A stretch of DNA of 64,000 bases from Calothrix membranacea FACHB-236 (GCF_014696315.1 NZ_JACJPX010000001.1:1-64000); one strand, 5' to 3'. Positions 9,284 through 19,366 are shown, counted from the stretch's first letter. Numbers and translations are program-made. Notes: generated by a model from the letters alone, not told the origin.

Positions 9284-10222
9284 TCACAAAGCTTGTAAAA
9301 TCTCTTCATCTACTGAAAAATCAATTTCCGCTTTGTCTCTTCCAGATGGTAAATAATCATTTTCCAATGAGTCATTTAACCCAGAAATCAAATCGTATTC
9401 AGGTTTCCAACCTAATTCGTTCTGAGCCTTATTTACCGAGGCAAAAAAATGTTGTCCCCGCATAGGAAAAGCCTTGCGCTTACCAAAATCAAACTTTTTC
9501 GGGTCGTAATGGACAATTTTCACAGCATCAGGTGATTTACCAGCCGCTTGTGCACAAGCACGGGCTAAACCATCAAAAGTAACAAAGCGATCGCCTGAGA
9601 CATTGTAAATTTGCCCTACGGCCTGTTGATTACCCACAACTTGAGTCATTGCCATTGCTAAATCCTTTACATGACCTAGCTGGGTAATATACAAGCCATT
9701 TCCCGGAATGGGAATAGGGCGATCACGGACAATTCTATCAAAAAACCAGCTTTCCAAATCGTTATAGTTACGCGGCCCATAAATATAGGTAGGGCGAATC
9801 GAGGTAAAGGGTATTCCCAATTGAGCTAAATACGCTTCTGTTTCATGCTTACCTCGATGACGGCTTTTGGGATCTACAGCATCATCTTCAACATGAGGCA
9901 TTTGGTCAGATTTGAGATATACTCCAGCAGAACTCATATACACAAAATGTTGTACACGGCCTTGAAAAATTTCTGCCAATGGTTGAGTATCAGCAAGTTC
10001 CCGCCCATTATTGTCAAAAATGACATCAAAATTTTCCTGTGATAACTTCGCCTTTAACTGCGTAGCGTCAGTGCGATCGCCTATAATTTGTCCTACTCCC
10101 TGTAAAGACGGTGCAGGACGATTACCACGATTGAACAGCACCACCTCATGTCCTTGTTCTACTAGCAGCTGGGTGAGATAAACACCAATGAACCGAGTAC
10201 CACCTATAATCAAAATTCGCAT
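9284..10222 (-). CDS. CSP41-like NAD-dependent epimerase/dehydratase family protein
   Basis: The 312-residue SDR-fold protein has the N-terminal GGTRFIGVYL nucleotide-binding motif. The usual YxxxK catalytic site is replaced by HRGK in SRHRGKHETEAYL, which matches the chloroplast stem-loop binding proteins (CSP41) and their cyanobacterial relatives. Those plant proteins bind RNA and ribosomes. Its place beside rfb genes would suggest a sugar-nucleotide role, but the missing Tyr argues against ordinary epimerase chemistry. Family assignment is good; function is uncertain. Confidence 0.85.
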   Translation of the reverse strand: MRILIIGGTRFIGVYLTQLLVEQGHEVVLFNRGNRPAPSLQGVGQIIGDRTDATQLKAKLSQENFDVIFDNNGRELADTQPLAEIFQGRVQHFVYMSSAGVYLKSDQMPHVEDDAVDPKSRHRGKHETEAYLAQLGIPFTSIRPTYIYGPRNYNDLESWFFDRIVRDRPIPIPGNGLYITQLGHVKDLAMAMTQVVGNQQAVGQIYNVSGDRFVTFDGLARACAQAAGKSPDAVKIVHYDPKKFDFGKRKAFPMRGQHFFASVNKAQNELGWKPEYDLISGLNDSLENDYLPSGRDKAEIDFSVDEEILQAL

Positions 10223-10560
10223 GAATTCCCCTCTTAGCTCTTCTGGTAATGCAGGGGCTAGCTAGGGGATAGAGGCTAGAACTTAGGGGCTAAAGCTTAG
10301 GGCTAGAGACTAGTATAAAACTCATCTTTAATGTGTTAGTCTCAAGTCCCCAATCCCCAGTCCCCAATCCCTAGTCCCCAGTCCCCACTCCCTAGCCCCT
10401 ATTTGAGGTTATCAGGTTACAGCATCGCTCTGGAACCTGCTTTTGGAGAATCACGTCTTCAACCTCATCTGGATCGCTTTCTCTTCCTTCATCTCAAGGG
10501 AAAACCTTTTAGTTAATCTGACAATTTACCCTCAGTATTTTCCACTTATTCACGTTAGCT
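10223..10560. repeat. STRR-rich intergenic region
   Basis: This 338-bp divergent gap contains GGGGCTAGA-like units (about 10253-10312) and a run of 7-base AGTCCCC/AATCCCC units (about 10346-10400). It must also hold promoters for the epimerase-family gene and the glycosyltransferase. No gene is seen. Confidence 0.75.
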
Positions 10561-11703
10561 GTGCCATTAAAATATGCTCTGATTCATGAATGGCTGACAC
10601 CTAAAGCCACTGGCGGTTCAGAATTAGTTGTAAAAGAAATTCTGGAGCATATAAATGCTGATTTATATGCCTTAATCAACTTTGAATCTACAAATCCTGA
10701 AAGTTATTTATATCAACGTCAGATTGGTACAACTTTTCTACAAAAATTTCCCTATGCCCGCAATGGTGTACAAAAATACCTACCTTTGTTACCGTTGGCT
10801 ATTGAACAATTAGATTTGCGGCAGTATGACGTAATTCTATCTTCATCTCACGCTGTAGCAAAAGGAGTCATCACTGCTCCTGACCAATTACATATTTGTT
10901 ATTGCCACAGCCCCATGCGTTATGCTTGGGACTTAACTTTTGATTATTTACAACAGAGCAAAGTCGGGAATGGTCTAGCTGGATGGCTAACAAGATATTT
11001 ACTACATCGTTTGCGCCAGTGGGATGTATTGTCAGCTAATCGCGTTGATTATTTTATTGCTAATTCACAGCATACAGCCAGGCGAATTTGGCGGTGCTAT
11101 CGGCGAACATCAACTGTGATTTATCCGCCAGTTAATGTTGAAGAATTACCATTTGTAGCTGACAAAGAAGATTTTTATCTAATAGTTTCCCGTTTAGTGA
11201 GTTACAAGCAAGTATCCTTAATTGTCAGAGCTTTTAATCAGCTGCAAAAACCATTGGTAGTAATTGGTACAGGCCCGCAAATGAAATATCTTCGCCAGAT
11301 AGCAAATTCTAATATCAACATACTAGGATGGCAACCGAATGATGTAGTAACAAAATATATGGCAAAAGCCAAGGCATTTGTGTATGCAGCTTGTGAAGAT
11401 TTTGGTATTGCCTTAGTTGAGGCACAAGCTTGTGGGACTCCAGTCATTGCCTACGGTGCTGGGGGAGCACTAGAAACTGTGCGAGATATTCACTCCTGGG
11501 TCGATACAGGAACAGGTATCTTCTTTAACGAACAAACAGAAGCTGCTTTAGTAGCAGCAGTAGAAAAGTTTGAAATGTATCAAGGCAAATTTAATCCTGA
11601 GTATTTGCGAACACATGCTAGCAAATTTTCTAAACGGGTTTTTGGCGATCGCTATCTAGATTTTGTAGATCAGTGCAGCAAAAAAACGCCTTTATGGGAG
11701 TGA
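10561..11703 (+). CDS. Glycosyltransferase family 4 (WbaZ-like)
   Basis: Retaining GT-B glycosyltransferase of 380 residues starting at GTG. The N-terminal half opens with ALIHEWLTPKATGGSE, where the glycine-rich loop follows strand 1. The C-terminal half has the nucleotide-sugar site EDFGIALVEAQACGTPVIAY, with the E-x7-E pattern of GT4 enzymes. It likely adds a hexose such as mannose to a lipid-linked chain. Donor and acceptor are unknown. It begins the rightward block of the polysaccharide locus. Confidence 0.9.
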   Translation: MPLKYALIHEWLTPKATGGSELVVKEILEHINADLYALINFESTNPESYLYQRQIGTTFLQKFPYARNGVQKYLPLLPLAIEQLDLRQYDVILSSSHAVAKGVITAPDQLHICYCHSPMRYAWDLTFDYLQQSKVGNGLAGWLTRYLLHRLRQWDVLSANRVDYFIANSQHTARRIWRCYRRTSTVIYPPVNVEELPFVADKEDFYLIVSRLVSYKQVSLIVRAFNQLQKPLVVIGTGPQMKYLRQIANSNINILGWQPNDVVTKYMAKAKAFVYAACEDFGIALVEAQACGTPVIAYGAGGALETVRDIHSWVDTGTGIFFNEQTEAALVAAVEKFEMYQGKFNPEYLRTHASKFSKRVFGDRYLDFVDQCSKKTPLWE

Positions 11704-11815
11704 TGATCGGGATTTTTGTAATTGTTTTGTAGGCTTTTGGAAATTTAAACCCAGAAGCACCTCCTTTTAGCTTTAAGATTGGGACTATGTGTGGTGTGGA
11801 TTGTTAAGGAGTATG

Positions 11816-12574
11816 ATGACTGCCCAGAGCTCACTCCTCTCCGGCAAGCGAGGCCTACGGCAAGATGCTAACGCGTCTGCTCGTACTTTCTTAAAACGTG
11901 GTCAACAGAAAAAGACTCCTAGGCTAAAACCCAAAGGTTTGTCTTTTCAAGGTTTAAACGGAGAGTTTGCCAAACGGCTGTTTGATATTGTGTTTTCGTT
12001 GTTGGTTTTGATCTTATTTTTCCCTGTCTACTTAATCTTGGCCTTACTGATCGCTTTGAGTTCAGAAGGCCCGATTTTTTATGTCCAAGAAAGGGTCGGT
12101 AAAAACTACAAACCCTTTAATTGTATTAAATTCCGCACAATGGTGAGCAATGCCGATGAAATTCTCATACAAATGATGGAGACATCCCCCCAGATGCGGC
12201 AAGAATTTGAGAGCAGTTTTAAGCTCAAACAAGACCCCCGCATTACAAAAATTGGGCGGTTTTTGCGAATTACTAGCTTAGATGAATTTCCCCAGTTCTG
12301 GAATGTCTTAAAAGGGGATATGAGTGTTGTCGGGCCGCGACCCTTAGTAGCGGAAGAACTTCCTAAATACGGTTGTCATATCGATCAGATTTTAACTATC
12401 CGACCGGGAATCACTGGGTTATGGCAAGTCTCTGGGCGCAATGACATTCCTTATCCAAGACGAGTCCAAATAGACTTACATTATGTGAAATTTAGAAATT
12501 TTTGGCTCGACTTATGGATAATTTTGAAAACAGTTGATGTCGTCATTTTGCCCAAAAATAACGGGGCTTACTGA
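11816..12574 (+). CDS. Undecaprenyl-phosphate sugar phosphotransferase (chain initiation)
   Basis: Monotopic phosphoglycosyl transferase of the WcaJ/bacterial sugar transferase family. It puts the first sugar phosphate on undecaprenyl phosphate. Visible blocks are a hydrophobic hairpin after FAKRLFDI, then ERVGKNYKPFNCIKFRTM, LDEFPQFWNVLKGDMS, VVGPRPL and RPGITGLWQVSGRN. AAGGAG at 11806-11811 supports the ATG at 11816 (another ATG is at 11813). The first 45 or so residues do not resemble the family. They are encoded by a GC-richer stretch with near-palindromic pieces, probably a dispersed repeat absorbed into the gene. Confidence 0.93.
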   Translation: MTAQSSLLSGKRGLRQDANASARTFLKRGQQKKTPRLKPKGLSFQGLNGEFAKRLFDIVFSLLVLILFFPVYLILALLIALSSEGPIFYVQERVGKNYKPFNCIKFRTMVSNADEILIQMMETSPQMRQEFESSFKLKQDPRITKIGRFLRITSLDEFPQFWNVLKGDMSVVGPRPLVAEELPKYGCHIDQILTIRPGITGLWQVSGRNDIPYPRRVQIDLHYVKFRNFWLDLWIILKTVDVVILPKNNGAY

Positions 12575-12891
12575 AACGATACTTAAGAGTTTATTGTGTG
12601 GGGCAGTTCATGCCCCCATAGGAAATTTACTCAGATTTAATAAAATTCTGCCTTATATAAAGTTTTGGCAAAGATTTTTCTGAATTTTAGATAAAAAAGT
12701 AAAATTTTTAAGTCTTATCTAGTAACATTACTTAGCATTACCTAATAAATAAGTACATATATTTACAGATAACTTTAAGTACTAGCTAATAAATTCGTAG
12801 TTTCCCATTAGGCAATTTAGCAATTAACTGCTAGCTTGTATCAGTTAGGCTGTAACTATTTTACTCAAAATATACAAAGGAATCACTAAGC
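12575..12891. other. AT-rich leader upstream of gmd
   Basis: No gene is seen in these 317 bp. After a small GC-rich part (GGGGCAGTTCATGCCCCC, near 12601-12618, which can fold) the sequence is AT-rich with TAGTAACATTACTTAGCATTA-like near-repeats. A plausible AAAGG ribosome site (12876-12880) precedes gmd. Confidence 0.6.
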
Positions 12892-13971
12892 ATGACGCAA
12901 CAGAAAAGAGCATTGATTACCGGTATTACTGGTCAAGATGGTTCATATCTGAGTGAGTTTTTGCTAGAGCAAGGTTACGAGGTACATGGTATTATTCGCC
13001 GGACTTCTACCTTTAACACAGACCGCATCGATCACATTTATGAAGACCCTCACAAAGAAGGAGTGCGGTTGTTTCTTCACTATGGTGATTTAACAGATGG
13101 GACGACACTACGCCGAATTTTAGAAGAAGTAAAGCCAGTAGAAATCTATAACCTTGGCGCGCAATCTCATGTCAGAGTCAGCTTTGATTCACCAGAGTAT
13201 ACGGTGGATGCAGTAGGGATGGGAACGCTACGTTTGTTGGAAGCAATTCGGGATTACCAACAGCGTACTGGAATTGAGGTGCGGTTTTACCAAGCTGGTT
13301 CTTCGGAAATGTATGGTTTAGTGCAAGCTGTACCCCAGAGCGAGACAACCCCTTTTTATCCCCGTAGCCCCTATGCTTGCGCTAAAGTATATGCCCACTG
13401 GCAAACAGTAAATTACCGTGAATCTTACTCTTTGTTTGCTTGTAATGGCATACTTTTTAACCACGAATCACCTCGGCGGGGTGAAACTTTTGTAACCCGT
13501 AAGATTACCAGAGCAGTTGCTCAAATTGTTGCAGGTAAACAGAAAAAAATTTATATGGGTAACCTTGATGCCAAACGGGATTGGGGCTATGCCAAAGATT
13601 ATGTAAAAGCTATGTGGCTGATGTTGCAACAAGAGCAACCAGATGATTATGTAATTGCCACTGGTGAAACCCACTCAGTACGTGAATTTTTAGAGTTAGC
13701 ATTTAATTATGTGAATCTCCGCTGGGAAGATTATGTAGAGTTTGATGAGCGCTATCTTCGCCCTGCGGAAGTAGAGTTATTAATTGGTGATGCTACCAAG
13801 GCACGGCAAAAGTTAGGTTGGACACCATCGGTTACCTTTGAGGGACTTGTAGCATTAATGGTAGAAGCAGATCTCCAAGCATTAGGCATCACTTCTCCTA
13901 ATGGCAATGGTTCGTCAGTACCGCATGATATTGCGACTGTTCGTCAACAACTGGGTGCGCTCCACTTTTGA
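12892..13971 (+). CDS. gmd: GDP-mannose 4,6-dehydratase
   Basis: It converts GDP-mannose to GDP-4-keto-6-deoxymannose, the first committed step to GDP-L-fucose. The 359-residue product has [17 protein letters not shown], the [16 protein letters not shown] segment, GSSEMYG, the catalytic [10 protein letters not shown] block and the [16 protein letters not shown] motif characteristic of Gmd. It is followed 26 bp later by fcl, so the two are almost certainly an operon. Confidence 0.97.
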   Translation: MTQQKRALITGITGQDGSYLSEFLLEQGYEVHGIIRRTSTFNTDRIDHIYEDPHKEGVRLFLHYGDLTDGTTLRRILEEVKPVEIYNLGAQSHVRVSFDSPEYTVDAVGMGTLRLLEAIRDYQQRTGIEVRFYQAGSSEMYGLVQAVPQSETTPFYPRSPYACAKVYAHWQTVNYRESYSLFACNGILFNHESPRRGETFVTRKITRAVAQIVAGKQKKIYMGNLDAKRDWGYAKDYVKAMWLMLQQEQPDDYVIATGETHSVREFLELAFNYVNLRWEDYVEFDERYLRPAEVELLIGDATKARQKLGWTPSVTFEGLVALMVEADLQALGITSPNGNGSSVPHDIATVRQQLGALHF

Positions 13972-13997
13972 TTTAAACTGTCGCTGAGGATAAAAAT

Positions 13998-14942
13998 ATG
14001 GCTGCCTTAGAATTAAAAAATAAACGGATTCTCGTCACTGGTGGGTCGGGTTTCCTAGGTCGTCAGGTGATAGATCAGCTGTGTAAAGCAGGAGCAGATC
14101 TTCAAAAAATTACAGTACCGCGATCGCGTGATTGCGACCTCCGGGTCTGGGAAAATAACCAACGTGTAGTTGATCAGCAAGATATTGTTATTCACTTGGC
14201 GGCGCACGTTGGTGGTATCGGCCTCAACCGCGAAAAACCAGCCGAGTTGTTCTACGACAACTTGATGATGGGAACTCAATTAATTCATGCAGCCTATCAA
14301 GCTGGAGTAGAAAAATTCGTCTGTGTTGGCACTATCTGCGCTTATCCTAAATTCACCCCAGTGCCTTTCAAAGAAGATGACCTTTGGAATGGCTATCCTG
14401 AAGAAACCAATGCTCCCTACGGAGTGGCAAAGAAAGCACTTTTAGTTCAACTGCAATCTTACCGCCAGCAGTACAACTTTAATGGTGTTTACTTGCTACC
14501 TGTAAATTTATACGGGCCGGAAGATAACTTTGACCCCGGAAGTTCTCATGTGATTCCAGCGTTAATTCGCAAAGTCCACGAAGCCCAAATCAAAGGACAA
14601 AAACAGCTTCCTGTTTGGGGAGATGGTAGTCCTACCCGTGAGTTTCTTTATTCTGAAGATGCAGCACGAGGCATTGTTATGGGTACTCAATTCTATAACG
14701 ACTCAGAACCAATTAACCTGGGAACAGGTTATGAAATCTCCATTCGGGATTTAATCAATCTAATTTGCAACCTGATGGAGTTTGATGGGGAAATTGTTTG
14801 GGAAACAGACAAGCCTAATGGTCAACCTCGTCGTTGTTTAGATACTGAAAGGGCAAAGCAGGCTTTTAATTTCACAGCCCAAGTCAGCTTTGAGGAAGGG
14901 CTAAAGAATACCATTGCATGGTATCGCCAACACGCTGCATAA
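13998..14942 (+). CDS. fcl: GDP-L-fucose synthase
   Basis: Bifunctional 3,5-epimerase and 4-reductase that finishes GDP-L-fucose from the Gmd product. The 314-residue protein shows [40 protein letters not shown] and the YGVAKKALL catalytic site. Its pairing with gmd makes the pathway complete from GDP-mannose. No manA/manC gene for GDP-mannose supply lies in this window. Confidence 0.97.
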   Translation: MAALELKNKRILVTGGSGFLGRQVIDQLCKAGADLQKITVPRSRDCDLRVWENNQRVVDQQDIVIHLAAHVGGIGLNREKPAELFYDNLMMGTQLIHAAYQAGVEKFVCVGTICAYPKFTPVPFKEDDLWNGYPEETNAPYGVAKKALLVQLQSYRQQYNFNGVYLLPVNLYGPEDNFDPGSSHVIPALIRKVHEAQIKGQKQLPVWGDGSPTREFLYSEDAARGIVMGTQFYNDSEPINLGTGYEISIRDLINLICNLMEFDGEIVWETDKPNGQPRRCLDTERAKQAFNFTAQVSFEEGLKNTIAWYRQHAA

Positions 14943-15047
14943 CTTTATCAGTAGCGCTGAGTAAATTAATGAATTTATAATTACCCACTTTTTCCTAAAA
15001 TATACTGGATATTTATGTGGGTAAGAGTTGAAACCAAACCATCTATG

Positions 15048-15069
15048 ACGTAGGGCCTATGCCCTACGT
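15048..15069. repeat. Hairpin ahead of the folate gene
   Basis: Perfect 9-bp arms ACGTAGGGC and GCCCTACGT with a CTAT loop end ten bases before the GTG start of the next gene. It could terminate the fcl transcript or mask the start. No T-run follows, so a standard intrinsic terminator is doubtful. Confidence 0.5.
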
Positions 15070-15078
15070 GTTTGTTTT

Positions 15079-15684
15079 GTGGCATCATCCCCATTTCCAA
15101 AAATCCAGCAACAGATTCAAAGTGTGGAAATTCCAGCTAAAACACAACTACGTAGGACTCTCTTAAAAAAACGTCAATCAATGTCAATGGGGGAATGGAG
15201 AGAAAAAAGCGATCGCATCTGTACCCAACTCCAAACCTCTGTTCTATTTACTCAAGCAAAAACTATACTGGCATATTTCAGTTTTCGCCAAGAACCCGAT
15301 CTGAGTTTGCTATTTGCTAATCCTCAATACCGTTGGGGATTTCCGCGCTGCGTTGGTAAGTCCCTGTTTTGGCATAGTTGGACTCCTCAAGATGCTGTAG
15401 TAATTGGCACATATGGTATTATCGAACCCCGCCCGGATGCACCCACAATAGAACCAGCAGAAGTAGATTTAATACTTGTCCCCAGTGTTGCTTGCGACTA
15501 TCAAGGATATCGTTTAGGCTATGGCGGCGGATATTATGATCGCCTCCTTAGTTCACCTGAATGGCAAAACAAGCCAACTATCGGTATTTTATTTGATTTC
15601 GCCTATTTACCCCAAATACCCATTGAACATTGGGATAAACCTTTAAAAGCTGTATGTACAGAAGCTAGGTTTACCGCAGCATAG
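15079..15684 (+). CDS. 5-formyltetrahydrofolate cyclo-ligase
   Basis: Also called methenyltetrahydrofolate synthetase. It uses ATP to recycle 5-formyl-THF into 5,10-methenyl-THF. The 201-residue product has the N-terminal KTQLRRTLLKKRQ block, the VDLILVPSVACD segment and the hallmark RLGYGGGYYDRLL loop. A GTG start at 15079 fits the length; no clear ribosome site precedes it. It looks like a housekeeping gene lodged inside the polysaccharide locus. Confidence 0.93.
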   Translation: MASSPFPKIQQQIQSVEIPAKTQLRRTLLKKRQSMSMGEWREKSDRICTQLQTSVLFTQAKTILAYFSFRQEPDLSLLFANPQYRWGFPRCVGKSLFWHSWTPQDAVVIGTYGIIEPRPDAPTIEPAEVDLILVPSVACDYQGYRLGYGGGYYDRLLSSPEWQNKPTIGILFDFAYLPQIPIEHWDKPLKAVCTEARFTAA

Positions 15685-15712
15685 ATAGGGCGTTTGTAAT
15701 TTGGTGTTATTT

Positions 15713-15740
15713 CTCCCCATTACCCATTACCCATTACCCT
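15713..15740. repeat. Short tandem CCCATTA repeat
   Basis: Four consecutive CCCATTA/CCCTAAA units span the convergent junction between the folate gene and the Wzc-like gene, overlapping the stop codon of the latter by two bases. Confidence 0.7.
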
Positions 15741-17958
15741 AAACCCTTGGCGAATCCTTCACATCATTAGCAATGATGCCAATCAAATTCAACCTACTTA
15801 AAATTTCTCTGGCTTGAATCAGTTCACTTTGGGTAATCTGACCAATACGCCCCACTAAAACAATTCCGCTGCATAAAGATGCAACAATTCTGGCATCAAC
15901 CGCGTCTAAAATTGCCGGAGCATCTATTAATACTAAATCGTAAGTTTGCTCAAACAATTCTATTAACTCGTTCATGCGCGCTGAACTGAGTAGCTTGACT
16001 GTATCTTCTGGTGTGGGGCCAGCAGTCAAAACATCAATATCAGGATGAATGGGTTGGATATAATCTGCAACTGGGGTATTAGCTTCTTCCTCTAACAATA
16101 GAGATAAACCCCAATCATTGGGTAGTTCTAAAATATTGTGCAGGCGGGGATTCTGCAAGTTAGCATCAATCAATAATACCCGGCGATGCATATGAGCAGC
16201 ACTTACCGCCAGCCCTAAAGACAAAGTTGTTTTACCTTCACTAGCCAATGTTGAAGTCAACATTAGCGATTTAAAAATCTGAGGATATCTTAATATGTGA
16301 ATGTTTTGATAGACCATATCTAAATTTTCGTGATATGGCAATCTGGGGTTACTTTCTACTACTAAGGGAATTGCTTTATCTTGTTTATCCCAAGGTAGCT
16401 TTGCCAGTCTTTTTCTCTTACTTACGCCTAGTTTTGGCACTGTTCCCAGTAATCTTAAGTTAGTCAATCTTTGTAATTCTCTTGCAGAATATATGACATC
16501 ATGAAACATTTCCCAAATTAGGGCTGCTACTATACCTAAAATCGGCCCAATGATGATTCCACCACCTAAGAGAAATACTCGGCCACTACCCAGATACATG
16601 CCCTTATCTGGTGCTTCTAAAACTTGCCAATCAAACCCGCCTTGAGCAATTTTTAAGCCTAAAGATTGTTGGGCCTGGAGTAGTTGCTCCAGTGTTTTAC
16701 GATTTGTTTCCACCTCTGGTAAGAGACGATTGTACTGGGCTATGAGGGCAGGGTATTTACTGAGTTCAGAACGTAACCGCTGCTCCGATTCAACTAAACT
16801 TTTTTCATTAGCAATTAATCCTAAAGAAGTTGTTTGTACTTGAATCACCTCTTCTACTAGCTTCAAGTCAACGCCTACCATTTGCCCTTGGGTTAATAAC
16901 GGTTGGCGAGAATCTCCCACATTTCGCCCTTTCTCTCCTATTGATCTTCCCGCTTCTTGCCGTAAGAGTGCTAATAGACTTTGACGCTGCTGCGTCAGAT
17001 TTTGAATTACGGGAGAATTATCTGTATAGCGTAGTCGCTGCTGTGCTAAAGCCAGTTCAGTCTTTTGAATCTCATTAAGTAGCCCCTGGTAACGTGTTGA
17101 TTGGCTCAACCTAGAGGAAATAATGGCGTTCTGAGATGAAGCAGCCATTTTTCGTTCTAGGTTAGCTTGGCGCGCTCTATTGTCTTGAAGTTGTGCGCGA
17201 GTAGTTTCTAACTGTTGTTGAATATCAGCCAGAGATTCCAGCAAAATTTTGCTTTGGACTTCTGGATCGAGTAAATTATGCTTCCGGCGAAAAGCTTCTA
17301 AATTTTTTTCTGATTGGCTTACTTCTTTTCTAATTTCTGGTAAGCGCGCATTAACAAAAGACAGTCCTTTATGTAATCGCTCGTTTTGTTGTTCTATGTT
17401 GTAATCTTGATAAACAGTTTGTAGTGCTTGTAATACTTTTTGTGCTTTAATTGGATCTTTGTCTTTGAAGGACACCTCAAATACTTGGCTGGGTATTTTA
17501 TTAATACCCGAACCACCCTCAATTTGCGCTACTTCTAAGGGTGGTTTTTCACCTTTTTCTTTTTTTCCTTTAATATCTTCTAAGGTAATATCTGGATAAG
17601 TAGGACGCAGCAAATCTACAGCTTTTTGGATGAGTTTAGAACTAATCATTAGTTTCAGCTGGGCTGTATAGTCAACTACTTGAAAATTGGGATCTGTGAA
17701 CTCGCTATCTGCATCTCCTTGAACATTACTTGAGCGTACCCCTTCATATAAGTTGGAACTTACAAGTATTTGCATAGAGCTTTGGTAATTTGGTTTGGCA
17801 ATGACAGCAAGAATGCTTGCAACTGACATCACTGCACAGGAAATACCCAATATCAGATAACGCCGATGAAACAGAATTGTAGTGAGTTGTTTGATGTCAA
17901 CCGCGTTTTGTGGAGAGTTAATGAGCATTTGTCCTTGATTCAGACCAGTGTTAGCCAC
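15739..17958 (-). CDS. Wzz/Wzc-type polysaccharide co-polymerase with BY-kinase domain
   Basis: Inner-membrane chain-length and export regulator, 739 residues. A Wzz domain with a first membrane segment near residues 30-55 is followed by a long coiled-coil region (about 190-440), a second membrane segment near 460-485 and a cytoplasmic P-loop domain. The Walker A is TLASEGKTTLS near residue 570, then LLIDANLQNPRLH and LVLIDAPAIL. The C-terminus ends in IIANDVKDSPRV with no tyrosine cluster, so the self-phosphorylating tail of classical Wzc is missing. It faces left and probably has its own promoter in the gap at 17959-18436. Confidence 0.92.
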   Translation of the reverse strand: MANTGLNQGQMLINSPQNAVDIKQLTTILFHRRYLILGISCAVMSVASILAVIAKPNYQSSMQILVSSNLYEGVRSSNVQGDADSEFTDPNFQVVDYTAQLKLMISSKLIQKAVDLLRPTYPDITLEDIKGKKEKGEKPPLEVAQIEGGSGINKIPSQVFEVSFKDKDPIKAQKVLQALQTVYQDYNIEQQNERLHKGLSFVNARLPEIRKEVSQSEKNLEAFRRKHNLLDPEVQSKILLESLADIQQQLETTRAQLQDNRARQANLERKMAASSQNAIISSRLSQSTRYQGLLNEIQKTELALAQQRLRYTDNSPVIQNLTQQRQSLLALLRQEAGRSIGEKGRNVGDSRQPLLTQGQMVGVDLKLVEEVIQVQTTSLGLIANEKSLVESEQRLRSELSKYPALIAQYNRLLPEVETNRKTLEQLLQAQQSLGLKIAQGGFDWQVLEAPDKGMYLGSGRVFLLGGGIIIGPILGIVAALIWEMFHDVIYSARELQRLTNLRLLGTVPKLGVSKRKRLAKLPWDKQDKAIPLVVESNPRLPYHENLDMVYQNIHILRYPQIFKSLMLTSTLASEGKTTLSLGLAVSAAHMHRRVLLIDANLQNPRLHNILELPNDWGLSLLLEEEANTPVADYIQPIHPDIDVLTAGPTPEDTVKLLSSARMNELIELFEQTYDLVLIDAPAILDAVDARIVASLCSGIVLVGRIGQITQSELIQAREILSRLNLIGIIANDVKDSPRV

Positions 17959-18436
17959 TATAAAAGTCCTCTAATCTCGAAATAATAAATCAGGAAGATT
18001 GCTAGAAAATCTCTTGGAAGTGAATTTTTATGACAGTATAGACGCAATCTTATGATAAATGATTCCTGGTTGACAAAATAAATTATTTTCCATAATTGTA
18101 CGTATCTTAATTGTGATTAATAATTTTCATCTAACAAAAATTTTAATTTTTGTTAGAGTTTTTAATGATAAATTTGATACATTTCTCTCTCAAAGTATAA
18201 TATGTTCAGTTTAAGATATTTGACAGAGACATTAATCTCACAACTAGACAGCAATTAACCAGCTTTAATTTATCAAGGAATAGCAGAAATTAAATTTTCT
18301 AATTTCGAGAGCGAAGACAACAAGCAGTTTTTTCTCCTATGCCTTCTCTGTTCCCTTTGCTTACAGAGTAATAAGATAATTTATTTCTTGTTAGTCTCTA
18401 AAGGATATAGAGCTATGGTTAAGTAAATTCCAAAAA
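17959..18436. other. AT-rich gap with perfect palindrome
   Basis: No gene is seen in 478 bp. It contains the palindrome at 18131-18156 and must hold the promoter of the Wzc-like gene. The rest is AT-rich without clear repeats. Confidence 0.6.
18131..18156. repeat. Perfect AT-rich palindrome
   Basis: Arms CTAACAAAAATT and AATTTTTGTTAG, 12 bp each, flank two T residues. The shape could be a bidirectional terminator or a dimeric repressor site. A similar palindrome sits at 24243-24272 in the same locus. Confidence 0.65.
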
Positions 18437-19366
18437 TTAATCTTTTACGAATATTTGAGACTTTCTATTAAAGAGCTTTTTAAGTTTGTTTTTTAGTCTA
18501 AACATGAGACTAATATGAAACTGAGTTTCCAGGGTAAATTGGTCGGCTTTGGTATTACGAACTATAAAGTGCGGATGTTTGATTGGAAATTCCATTGCTT
18601 GTGTGGGATAGTTAGCTAAAGGGCTGTAAATATCTTTTGTGTTAGTCGCTTCTAGGCTAAAACCAATATTGGAAACTAAATTAACGTTTGGCAGAATAGT
18701 TAAACCATTTTGCAGCCAAGAAGTTAATGTCCAAGGATAATCCCAAGTATTAATGTTGCCTTGATAATAAGTTTGAAAAATTTTCGTCCAATATTTCACT
18801 GCTATAGAATCACCGAGTATATCTTGTAGTAAGTTGCTATCTCTAACTTTTTCCCAGTGCTGCATTTCTAAATCATAGTGTTGCCATGCACGTCGCCAAG
18901 TTGCCCAACCCCAAATCAGGGGGTAGCGAGAAAAATAATAGCTATATGCAGTACGTTGTTTACCAAACTGAAAATTATTACCTGAAATCGTCATAATGCG
19001 TTGGTCATGACGATATTTATCTAATAATTCTTCACAAAATCTAAAGAATGTGGGATGAGGTAAACAATCATGTTCCAGAATAATTGCTGCTTCTACTTGC
19101 TGAAAAACCCAGTTAAGACCAGTAGCGATACGTATTTTAGGGCCTAAATTTTCTTGGGAGTAGTTGGTTAGAACTTTACAATCCCAATCAACTTGCTCAA
19201 TCAGTTTTTTACAAGCAGCACACTTGTGGAAATCATCAGGATGTTGGGGACGGGGTGCATCAGCAATCACGAATAACATTGGAGGTTTAACCTGACGAAT
19301 TACTTCAAAAACTTTTGCTGTAGTGTCTGGCCGATTAAAAATGGTTAAGGCAACAGCAGTATTCAT
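18437..19366 (-). CDS. GT2-like glycosyltransferase, tandem copy B
   Basis: The 309-residue product resembles cyanobacterial GT-A glycosyltransferases often misnamed HlpA. It begins with ALTIFNRPDTTAKVFEVIR and has the acidic site EHDCLPHPTFF, followed by GWATWRRAW. The ATG at 19366 is chosen over an in-frame start 36 bases upstream because both paralogues begin MNTA. Copy A at 19783-20694 is closely similar along the whole length. Here the acidic triad reads EHD where copy A has EDD, which may weaken metal and donor binding. Substrate is unknown. Confidence 0.82.
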   Translation of the reverse strand: MNTAVALTIFNRPDTTAKVFEVIRQVKPPMLFVIADAPRPQHPDDFHKCAACKKLIEQVDWDCKVLTNYSQENLGPKIRIATGLNWVFQQVEAAIILEHDCLPHPTFFRFCEELLDKYRHDQRIMTISGNNFQFGKQRTAYSYYFSRYPLIWGWATWRRAWQHYDLEMQHWEKVRDSNLLQDILGDSIAVKYWTKIFQTYYQGNINTWDYPWTLTSWLQNGLTILPNVNLVSNIGFSLEATNTKDIYSPLANYPTQAMEFPIKHPHFIVRNTKADQFTLETQFHISLMFRLKNKLKKLFNRKSQIFVKD

